From positions 1 to 5,463 of the forward strand of contig JAOZLK010000338.1 in NCBI GenBank assembly GCA_029934875.1: 5,463 nt of DNA, written 5' to 3'. Positions 1-5,463 of this stretch are shown here, in pieces (positions within the stretch are counted from its first letter, which is position 1; each line of letters opens with the position of its first letter). Both the position numbers and the translations under genes were made by a program. The stretch is from Bacteroidales bacterium. GTDB lineage: Bacteria > Bacteroidota > Bacteroidia > Bacteroidales > GCA-2748055. The notes beneath the pieces were generated by a model. It ran no database searches. It saw only the letters and a list, made by a program, of their open reading frames with translations, and was not told the DNA's origin.

Positions 1-1156
1 GACCTTCTATCTGGGTCTTGATAATCAGGGAATACCCCTCTGGCATAACAATGCCTATAATCAGAATCTTGGTTATAATACTTATGGATGTGACCTGGAG
101 GTGCTTAAGAATGGGGAAGTATTTTCAAGCCTATTTAAAACTGTTCCTGATCCCCTGTTGATCGGTGGAGCATCTATAGGATCCAAGGATATTTACTCAA
201 GCGTCCTGGTGGCCCTGAAGGCTGATAATGTCCTGGGTGGGATGATCACCGATAAATCAGGGAATCCACTTCACCCAGGAGTGGTCAAGGCTTATAAAAT
301 TACGGATAGAGGAGCCTATCCACTTGTACAAATAGTTGATATAGATGACAGCGGGAATTATCGTTTTTCAGGACTTATTCCAGGCAACTATGCACTTCGG
401 GTCATCCCGGATCGAAATGCTTATCCGGATGGTATGCCTACCTATGCAGGAGGAGGCAACACCTGGAGTGCTAATCAGACCCAGGCCTATGATGTTGCAT
501 CCGATACAAGGGCTACCTTCCTGGATGTCTCACTCTCTCATCTCGATCCACTTACAGAGTTGGATGGAAGCGGTCAGATGTCGGGGAATATAAACTTTGC
601 AGATGATTTTATTTTAAAAGGAACCCTGGCCCGACCTGTAACACAGACAGCAGTAATCCTGAAAAAGAAAGCAGCCAGCAAGGGTACGCTGGAGGATGAT
701 ATTGTAGCTTACATAGAAACCGATGATTTTGGCTTATACTTTTTTGAAAATGTGCCCAATGGTGAATATTTCATGATTGTTGATATTCCGGGTTTACCGA
801 TGATGGATAATTATGACGTGGAAATCATTGATAATACAATTGTCGGGGAGCTCGATTTTGTGGTTGCAGACGAGGGTATAACAACACCAGGAGCTACAGC
901 AATTGAGCCTGAGGAATTGAAGCTTGTAAGGATCTTTCCAAATCCGGGTAATGGAAATCTGCATATGGAGCTACGCAGGAGCGGAGATTACCGGGTAAGG
1001 GTCTTTGATGCTCTTGGGAAGATGCTTGAATACAGAGATTTTATATCTGTATCCGGACTTATTGAACTGGATATTTCAGATCAGAAGAGGGGGATTTACC
1101 TGATAAGCATAGAGGGAGAAGGGGTACATGAGACGATTAAGTACATCAGGAAATAG
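1..1156 (+). CDS. T9SS type A sorting-domain protein, C-terminal part (5' truncated by window edge)
   Basis: The reading frame is open from base 2 to the TAG at 1154-1156, giving 384 visible residues. The GTG at 101 is an internal valine, not a start. Seen: a first beta-sandwich unit at about residues 77-137 has the form of a carboxypeptidase-regulatory/prealbumin-like domain (GGMITDKSGNPL, then DDSGNYRFSGLIPGNYALRV). A linker with MPTYAGGG and a W follows, then a GSGQMSGNI entry into a second such unit at about 189-290 (TDDFGLYFFENVPNGEY, LDFVV). Residues 307-384 form a type A T9SS C-terminal domain: FPNPGNGNLHMEL, YRVRVFDALGKML, ISDQKRGIYLISI and a basic IKYIRK end. Known for the family: such proteins cross the inner membrane by Sec and the outer membrane by T9SS, and the terminal domain is usually removed as the protein is attached or released. 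Residues 1-76 are not recognised, and the true function probably depends on the missing N-terminal part. It faces rocD across a shared terminator. Confidence 0.9.
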   Translation, partial: TFYLGLDNQGIPLWHNNAYNQNLGYNTYGCDLEVLKNGEVFSSLFKTVPDPLLIGGASIGSKDIYSSVLVALKADNVLGGMITDKSGNPLHPGVVKAYKITDRGAYPLVQIVDIDDSGNYRFSGLIPGNYALRVIPDRNAYPDGMPTYAGGGNTWSANQTQAYDVASDTRATFLDVSLSHLDPLTELDGSGQMSGNINFADDFILKGTLARPVTQTAVILKKKAASKGTLEDDIVAYIETDDFGLYFFENVPNGEYFMIVDIPGLPMMDNYDVEIIDNTIVGELDFVVADEGITTPGATAIEPEELKLVRIFPNPGNGNLHMELRRSGDYRVRVFDALGKMLEYRDFISVSGLIELDISDQKRGIYLISIEGEGVHETIKYIRK

Positions 1157-1215
1157 TATATCAGGAGATAGTACCCAGGAGATAGTGCTCAGGGGAAAGT
1201 AGCCAGTGCTCAGTA
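1147..1215. repeat. Short direct-repeat array of about 14 bp units at the 3' end of the T9SS gene
   Basis: Four consecutive units begin with CAGG at 1147, 1162, 1176 and 1190, with spacings of 15, 14 and 14 bases. A decayed tail (CAGTGCT CAGTA) runs from 1204 to 1215. Units 2 and 3 are CAGGAGATAGTACC and CAGGAGATAGTGCT; units 1 and 4 are more diverged. The first unit contains the last codons and the TAG stop of the upstream gene. The 9-mer AGTGCTCAG occurs at 1184-1192 and again at 1205-1213. A copy of the unit is found after the nitroreductase gene (3160-3173, 13 of 14 bases equal to unit 2). The units are direct rather than inverted, so no strong hairpin is expected. Function is unknown. 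Confidence 0.7.
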
Positions 1216-1216
1216 A

Positions 1217-1249
1217 AAAAAACCGGGATCAGATCGATCCCGGTTTTTT
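1217..1249. terminator. Bidirectional rho-independent terminator
   Basis: A perfect 14-bp inverted repeat pairs 1217-1230 (AAAAAACCGGGATC) with 1236-1249 (GATCCCGGTTTTTT) around a 5-base loop (AGATC). The CCGGGATC core is GC-rich. A run of eight A at 1215-1222 lies on one side and six T at 1244-1249 on the other, so the transcript ends in U-runs on either strand. It lies 61 bases after the stop of the + strand T9SS gene and 18 bases after the stop of the - strand rocD gene, as expected for one terminator shared by two convergent genes. Confidence 0.93.
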
Positions 1250-1267
1250 AATGAATATATTTTAATT

Positions 1268-2479
1268 CTATTGGAAAGACTGCAGGGTTTTTTCTACGAT
1301 GGCTGCACACTCGATTAATTGCTCTTCAGTGATTACCAGGGGAGGAGCAAAGCGAATAATATGCTCATGGGTTGGTTTTGCCAACATCCCGTTCTCTTTC
1401 AGGGCCACGCATACATCCCAGGCAGTTTTGCCGTGGGTGGGTTTTATGACAATGGCATTCAATAAGCCTTTACCCCTCACCAGTTCAATCATGGGAGAGT
1501 CGATTTTCTTGAGAGCAGACCTAAAAACCTCACCAAGCTCCTCGGCGCGATCTGCCAGGTTCTCTTCCTTCAGAACTTCAAGGGCTGCGATAACCACCTT
1601 GGAGGCGATTGGATTACCTCCGTAGGTACTGCCATGTTCTCCGGGTTTAATGCACAGCATGATATCATCATCAGCCAGGACTACAGAAACCGGGTATACT
1701 CCTCCTGAAAGGGCTTTTCCCAGGATCAGGATATCGGGGCGAACCCCTTCATGGTCACAGGCCAGCATTTTGCCGGTCCTTGCCAGTCCGGTTTGTACCT
1801 CGTCGGCAATAAACAATACATTCTTCTCCTTACACAAATCAAAAGCCTTGCTGAGGAAACCATCATCGGGAACGTAGACTCCGGCTTCTCCCTGTATCGG
1901 TTCCACAAGGAAACCAGCCACATTGGGATCTTCAAGGGCTTTGGCCAGGGCATCTGTGTCATTATATGGAATGGTAACAAATCCTGGTGTATAGGGTCCA
2001 AAACCCTTATAAGAATCCGGATCAGTGGACATTGAGATAATGGTTATGGTCCGGCCATGAAAGTTTCCTTCACATACAATTATTTTCGCCTCGTTTTCGG
2101 GAATACCCTTCTTCTCATAGCCCCATTTCCTGCAGAGCTTAATGGCTGTTTCATCTCCCTCAGCACCCGAGTTCATGGGAAGCACCTTATCATATCCGAA
2201 AAACCTGGTGACATATTCTTCAAATTCGCCCAGCGGGCTGCTGTAGAAAGCCCTGGAGGTAAGGGTTAGTTTCTTTGCCTGGTCAACCATAGCATCTACA
2301 ATCTTAGGGTGACAGTGTCCCTGGTTTACTGCAGAATAGGCCGAAAGAAAATCATAATACCTTTTTCCTTCAACGTCCCAAACATAAACACCTTCGCCCC
2401 GGTCAAGGACCACTGGGAGAGGGTGGTAGTTGTGCGCACCAAACTTTTCTTCTCGCTGGATGTAATCTTTTGTGTTCAT
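1268..2479 (-). CDS. rocD: Ornithine--oxo-acid aminotransferase (ornithine delta-aminotransferase)
   Basis: This is a PLP-dependent class III (fold type I) aminotransferase of 403 residues, the usual length for the cytosolic enzyme. It moves the delta-amino group of L-ornithine to 2-oxoglutarate, giving glutamate-5-semialdehyde and glutamate, and so links arginine/ornithine to proline and glutamate. Seen: the PLP lysine is K255 in ILGKALSGG, the aspartate facing the pyridine nitrogen is D226 in IADEVQTG, and the cofactor loop is [10 protein letters not shown] (103-112). Compared with remembered human OAT numbering, the key residues all fit one constant offset of 37: Y18 (Y55), Y48 (Y85), R143 (R180), E198 (E235), D226 (D263), K255 (K292), R376 (R413). 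Y55/R180 and the E235-R413 pair set ornithine specificity, so this is OAT rather than acetylornithine or GABA aminotransferase. The ATG at 2477-2479 is preceded by a good ribosome-binding site. No arginase or proline gene adjoins it, so whether it works in breakdown or synthesis is open. Confidence 0.96.
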   Translation of the reverse strand: MNTKDYIQREEKFGAHNYHPLPVVLDRGEGVYVWDVEGKRYYDFLSAYSAVNQGHCHPKIVDAMVDQAKKLTLTSRAFYSSPLGEFEEYVTRFFGYDKVLPMNSGAEGDETAIKLCRKWGYEKKGIPENEAKIIVCEGNFHGRTITIISMSTDPDSYKGFGPYTPGFVTIPYNDTDALAKALEDPNVAGFLVEPIQGEAGVYVPDDGFLSKAFDLCKEKNVLFIADEVQTGLARTGKMLACDHEGVRPDILILGKALSGGVYPVSVVLADDDIMLCIKPGEHGSTYGGNPIASKVVIAALEVLKEENLADRAEELGEVFRSALKKIDSPMIELVRGKGLLNAIVIKPTHGKTAWDVCVALKENGMLAKPTHEHIIRFAPPLVITEEQLIECAAIVEKTLQSFQ

Positions 2480-2590
2480 AGCATCACCTGTTATTAATGG
2501 TTCGAAAATTAAGAATCGTAAAGGTAATAAAACATATCTCTCATCTGGCTGTCATATATTGTATATATTGCACTTAAAAGCTGATTTAAC
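2480..2590. promoter_or_regulatory. Divergent intergenic promoter region between rocD and the nitroreductase gene
   Basis: This 111-base AT-rich gap must hold the promoters of both divergent genes. On the - strand, TACCTTTA (2519-2526) matches five of the six fixed bases of the Bacteroidota -7 element TAnnTTTG and lies about 40 bases before the rocD start. I see no TTG at the expected -33 distance. On the + strand, the 8-mer ATATATTG occurs twice in tandem (2554-2561 and 2563-2570), and each copy contains TATATTG, one T short of TAnnTTTG. Either could be the -7 element of the nitroreductase gene, or the pair could be a regulator site. The placement of individual elements is a guess; only the regional assignment is well supported. 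Confidence 0.45.
2483..2489 (-). promoter_or_regulatory. Shine-Dalgarno site of rocD
   Basis: On the - strand this reads AGGTGAT, seven bases complementary to the usual 16S rRNA 3' end (ATCACCT). It ends three bases before the ATG, which puts the AGG core seven bases upstream. This fixes the rocD start at 2479. It is notable because many Bacteroidota genes, including the divergent neighbour here, lack such a site. Confidence 0.65.
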
Positions 2591-3148
2591 ATGGCAGAAA
2601 TAAATGAGTTGATTCTTAAGCGCTGGAGTCCGGTAGCTTTTGATCCCAGGCCAGTGGAGTTTGAAAAGATCCACTTGCTTTTTGAAGCGGCCAAATGGGC
2701 CCCTTCAGGCAACAACGGTCAACCCTGGAGGTTTGTATTTGCCACCAGGGATATGCCCGAGTACAAAGTGTTAATGGATCTGATGAGTGAGAAGAATCAG
2801 GAGTGGGCAAAAACCGCCCCCTTGCTTGTATTGGTGCTGGCCCAGGTGGTTTCAACCTTTAAAAACAGGGCCAACAGACTAGCATTCTATGAGGCTGGTA
2901 TGGCTGTGTCAAATCTCCTGATCCAGGCTACATCTATGGATCTGTTTGTTCACCAGATGGCCGGGTATGATCATGTAAAAGCCAAAGATGTGCTTGTGAT
3001 TCCCACACGTTATGAACCTGCCGCAATGATGGCCATAGGTTATAAGGGGGATCCTTCGCAGTTGCCGGAAAAAGTTGCTGCCCGTGAGAATCAAAAGCGT
3101 ACACGGATGGAGGTCAGTAAGTTCCTGGTTTCCGGTAAATGTAAATAG
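2591..3148 (+). CDS. Nitroreductase-family FMN oxidoreductase
   Basis: A complete 185-residue protein with the plan of a small nitroreductase-family flavoprotein, a family whose members are usually homodimers with FMN at the dimer interface and use NAD(P)H. Seen in order: an N-terminal FMN-phosphate motif RWSPVAF (11-17), the EAAKWAPSGNNGQPWRF segment (32-48) typical of the family, a central helix EAGMAVSNLLIQA (101-113), HQMAGYD (121-127), AIGYKGDP (148-155), and a basic C-terminal patch KRTRMEVSKFL (169-179). No signal peptide or membrane segment is visible, so it is probably cytoplasmic. The start is certain because an in-frame TGA at 2582-2584 leaves only the ATG at 2591. The leader is AT-rich with no Shine-Dalgarno match. 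Odd: position 15, usually Arg or Lys in the R-x-S-x-R/K motif, is Val. The substrate cannot be told from sequence; nitroaromatics, quinones or an enone/aldehyde are all possible. It is divergent from rocD and convergent with the receptor gene. Confidence 0.9.
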   Translation: MAEINELILKRWSPVAFDPRPVEFEKIHLLFEAAKWAPSGNNGQPWRFVFATRDMPEYKVLMDLMSEKNQEWAKTAPLLVLVLAQVVSTFKNRANRLAFYEAGMAVSNLLIQATSMDLFVHQMAGYDHVKAKDVLVIPTRYEPAAMMAIGYKGDPSQLPEKVAARENQKRTRMEVSKFLVSGKCK

Positions 3149-3153
3149 AACAG

Positions 3154-3180
3154 AGTACTCAGGGGATAGTACCTAGTACC
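3154..3180. repeat. Second copy of the CAGGRGATAGTRCY repeat, after the nitroreductase gene
   Basis: The stretch AGTACT-CAGGGGATAGTACC-TAGTACC holds one full unit (3160-3173) that equals unit 2 of the first array at 13 of 14 positions. Bases 3154-3174 align without gaps to 1184-1204 at 17 of 21 positions. It begins six bases after the nitroreductase stop codon (3146-3148) and lies in the 65-base convergent gap before the receptor gene stop. A weak 5-bp stem (GTACT 3155-3159 with AGTAC 3168-3172, 8-base loop) is possible. No T-run hairpin terminator was seen in this gap. Confidence 0.6.
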
Positions 3181-3213
3181 AAGGGCTGAGAATTGTGTGC
3201 GGAGAACTTTTCA

Positions 3214-5463
3214 TTAAAAATTTAAAGCGATTTTTACATTGAAACGCCTGCCGGTGAGGTAGTTGGGGACTCCAAACTGACCGGGTATTCCTGACTGGTT
3301 TGTGACCGTTTTTATCCACAGGTAGGAAGCTTCATTCTTGATTCCCAGCAGGTTGAATATCTCCACGCTGATCCAGATACTTTCGAAGAAGCGCAGGGGG
3401 TTCTTTGGGCCAAGCTGAGCTCCCTCTCTTTTAATCACTTTCGAAAGACCGATGTCCACACGGCGGTAGGGGCGCATCCTCAGCTGGGTGTAATACTGGT
3501 CCTCATTGGGACTGCTCAGGGGTAAACCCGTGCCATAAAAGGCGTTCAGATGGACCTTATAGCCCGGGTTATTGGGGAAGTAATCCTGGAAGTAGATTCC
3601 GAAACTAAGCATCTGATCGGTGGGCCTTGGAAATTCACCTGCCTCCACCTGTACAAATTCACTTCCATTAAATTCATAGGCATAGTCTCCTTCCACGTCC
3701 TCTCGGGTCTGCATAAAAGAGATTGTCATCCAGGATTCTGCCCCTCGTACGAATTCTCCATTCAGTTTAAAATCTATGCCCCGGGCAAATCCACTTGATA
3801 TATTCTCTCCTGCATAGGAAATCCTGACATTCTCTATTTTATAGGGAATCACATTACTGAGCCACTTATAGTATGCTTCTCCTGTAATTTTGAAGGGGCG
3901 GTCAAGCATGTTGAATATATAATCTCCACCTACAAGTAAGTGAATGGACCGCTGGGGCTCGATTTCTTCATTAATGGACCCGTCCGGCCTTCGCATCTCC
4001 TTGTAGAAGGGTGGCTGGTAGTAATAGCCACCGGATAGGTGAAATACCATATCACGCTTCCAGTTGGGTTGCAATGCTATTGTTACCCTGGGACTCAGCA
4101 TGGTGGTCTGGTTGAAGTTCCATACCGTGCCCCGTAGTCCGGCGGTTAAAAATACATCTGCACCATCGGCGTTAATCTCCCTGGTATTTTGGATAAATGC
4201 ACTGAACTGATCATAGACTATGTGGTTATTGGATCGACTGGATTCGCTCAGGATAATCTCTTCGCCGTTGTAGGGGATAGAATAGCCAATGGAGTCGAGC
4301 AGTTCCCATTCATTTATTTTATCATAAAACTCCTGGTACTGGTAGGAGAGACCCCACTGCAGATGACGGCCATCTGTTCTGTAACTACCAATATGGGAAG
4401 CGGATATCACAATGGCCTCCAGGTAGTTCCGGGCATGTGTGAGCAAAGAGCCCACACCCACATTCAGGATACTGTCTCCGTATGTGTCAGAGTTAATTGT
4501 ATTGTCAAGCTCGTTGATCCAGTATTGTCCAAGTATATCGAAAGTCTCTTCCTCGGAGGTTTTAAAGGCCGAAGTGGTAAGTTTCAGGGAGAGTCCCTTT
4601 CTGGGCATGTAGTTGAAAGTGAGAGCTCCAAGGAAGGTGTCAAAACGGTCAATTTCCTGTCCCTCATAATAGACCTTCAGGTTCAGGGGCAGGTCCTTGG
4701 TGCCAAATTCCACATCGGTTTCACTTGGGATGAACTGGTATTTATTGGATCCATAATTACCGAGGAAGGAAATCTCAAATTTGCGAGATGGCCTGTAGGT
4801 GAGCATGGTTTGAAAGTCAGAAAACTGGGGTTTGTAATCCCCGCTGGTTTCAAGTGTATTAAGCAGGTAGGAGGTGGTTTTATAACGATATCCGGCCAGG
4901 AAGGTAAACTGTTCTGTTTTGGAGGCACCTTCCACGTGGACTGAAGCGCCCAGGAGACTTATGGAGGCTGAGCCTCCAAAGCTCTTTGGTCTTTTGTAAG
5001 TAATATCCAGGGCTGAAGACATTTTATCCCCATACCGGGCATCATAGCCTCCTGCTGAGAACTTTACAGAGGAAACCAGGTCGGAGTTTACAAAGCTCAA
5101 ACCCTCCTGCTGTCCCGAGCGAACCAGGAAGGGCCTGTAGATCTCAATGTCATTTACATAAATGAGATTTTCGTCGAAGTTACCGCCCCTCACTGAATAC
5201 TGGGAGCTGAGTTCATTGTTGCTGCTAACTCCGGCCTGAGATTTGATAATTGCCTCCACCTTTCCCGTTGTAGTAGGCATATAGGTCAGGTCTTCAACTG
5301 CAATACGCTGAAATGTGCTTGCGCGCTCCTGCCGTGCACTTACCGATACCTCATTAATGGCCCGTACATCGGTTTGCAGTGAGATATTCCGCTCCCTGGT
5401 CTCTCCGGCCTGCACTCGTACTGCAAACTGGTAGGTGCGGTAGCCTACACAGGAAACGACCAC
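3214..5463 (-). CDS. TonB-dependent outer-membrane receptor, N-terminally truncated by window edge
   Basis: The frame runs off the right edge; 749 residues are visible, and the GTG at the edge is an internal valine. Seen: residues 1-30 (VSCVGYRTYQF...NISLQ) are the last strands of a carboxypeptidase-regulatory-like domain, common at the N-terminus of Bacteroidota receptors. INEVSVSA (36-43) leads into the plug domain at about 45-158, with YSVRGGNFDENLIYVNDIEI (89-108) and AGGYDARYGDKMSSALDI (137-154). The rest is a 22-strand-type barrel with alternating aromatic and polar residues, including WISVEIFNLLGIKNEASY (697-714) and YLTGRRFNVKIALNF at the end. The final Phe fits the outer-membrane beta-signal read by BamA. 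Known for the family: TonB/ExbBD-energised uptake of a siderophore, cobalamin, peptide or glycan. It is shorter than typical SusC/RagA proteins, and no susD gene lies on its 3' side, so glycan uptake is not supported. The ligand is unknown. The signal peptide and most of the N-terminal domain are outside the window. Confidence 0.93.
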   Translation of the reverse strand: MVVSCVGYRTYQFAVRVQAGETRERNISLQTDVRAINEVSVSARQERASTFQRIAVEDLTYMPTTTGKVEAIIKSQAGVSSNNELSSQYSVRGGNFDENLIYVNDIEIYRPFLVRSGQQEGLSFVNSDLVSSVKFSAGGYDARYGDKMSSALDITYKRPKSFGGSASISLLGASVHVEGASKTEQFTFLAGYRYKTTSYLLNTLETSGDYKPQFSDFQTMLTYRPSRKFEISFLGNYGSNKYQFIPSETDVEFGTKDLPLNLKVYYEGQEIDRFDTFLGALTFNYMPRKGLSLKLTTSAFKTSEEETFDILGQYWINELDNTINSDTYGDSILNVGVGSLLTHARNYLEAIVISASHIGSYRTDGRHLQWGLSYQYQEFYDKINEWELLDSIGYSIPYNGEEIILSESSRSNNHIVYDQFSAFIQNTREINADGADVFLTAGLRGTVWNFNQTTMLSPRVTIALQPNWKRDMVFHLSGGYYYQPPFYKEMRRPDGSINEEIEPQRSIHLLVGGDYIFNMLDRPFKITGEAYYKWLSNVIPYKIENVRISYAGENISSGFARGIDFKLNGEFVRGAESWMTISFMQTREDVEGDYAYEFNGSEFVQVEAGEFPRPTDQMLSFGIYFQDYFPNNPGYKVHLNAFYGTGLPLSSPNEDQYYTQLRMRPYRRVDIGLSKVIKREGAQLGPKNPLRFFESIWISVEIFNLLGIKNEASYLWIKTVTNQSGIPGQFGVPNYLTGRRFNVKIALNF

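Noticed and set aside
101..103. GTG as start codon of the T9SS protein
   Set aside because: The same frame stays open to the left edge of the window with plausible protein sequence, so this GTG is an internal valine of a truncated gene.
1299..2497. Several + strand open frames of 62-108 codons across the rocD region, and short - strand frames within and beside it
   Set aside because: They are shadows of, or overlap, the rocD and nitroreductase coding frames, which are fixed by complete active-site motifs; none shows a recognisable protein feature.
2500..2519. Possible ArgR-type operator (TTCGAAAATTAAGAATCG) upstream of rocD
   Set aside because: It would suit an ornithine gene, but the two halves do not form a real palindrome; only TTCGAA is self-complementary, so an ArgR box cannot be supported.
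4189..4944. A 251-codon open frame on the + strand inside the receptor gene
   Set aside because: It lies fully antisense to the strongly supported barrel of the TonB-dependent receptor, shows no recognisable domain, and has no promoter or ribosome site that I can see.
3214..5463. Receptor as part of a SusC/SusD polysaccharide-utilisation locus
   Set aside because: The 3' neighbour is a convergent nitroreductase rather than a susD gene, no glycan enzymes are present, and the protein is shorter than usual SusC. Genes on the 5' side cannot be seen.

Overview
The window reads as a chromosomal segment from a Bacteroidota bacterium (Bacteroidales/Marinilabiliales-like; the exact genus cannot be read from it). 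Three things support this. A secreted protein ends in a type A Type IX secretion system (T9SS) sorting domain. There is a TonB-dependent receptor of the Bacteroidota type, with a carboxypeptidase-regulatory-like N-terminal domain. One start has an AT-rich leader with no Shine-Dalgarno match. Nearly all of the sequence is coding, and no mobile element, CRISPR array, tRNA or rRNA was seen.

Layout: (1) bases 1-1156, + strand, the C-terminal part of a T9SS-exported multidomain protein whose start lies left of the window. (2) bases 1157-1267, a convergent junction with a short direct-repeat array and a perfect bidirectional hairpin terminator. (3) bases 1268-2479, - strand, a complete ornithine aminotransferase (rocD) with all key active-site residues. 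(4) bases 2480-2590, an AT-rich divergent promoter region. (5) bases 2591-3148, + strand, a small complete nitroreductase-family flavoprotein. (6) bases 3149-3213, a second convergent junction carrying a copy of the same repeat but no clear hairpin terminator. (7) bases 3214-5463, - strand, a TonB-dependent outer-membrane receptor whose N-terminus lies right of the window.

The four genes alternate in strand (+,-,+,-), so no operon is visible and each seems to be a separate transcription unit at this end. OAT links ornithine to glutamate-5-semialdehyde (arginine/proline metabolism). The two cell-envelope proteins are probably unrelated to it. I see no new multi-gene system here. The most interesting signal is a short 14-bp repeat (consensus CAGGRGATAGTRCY) that sits directly after the stop codons of both + strand genes, and in one case includes the stop codon itself.
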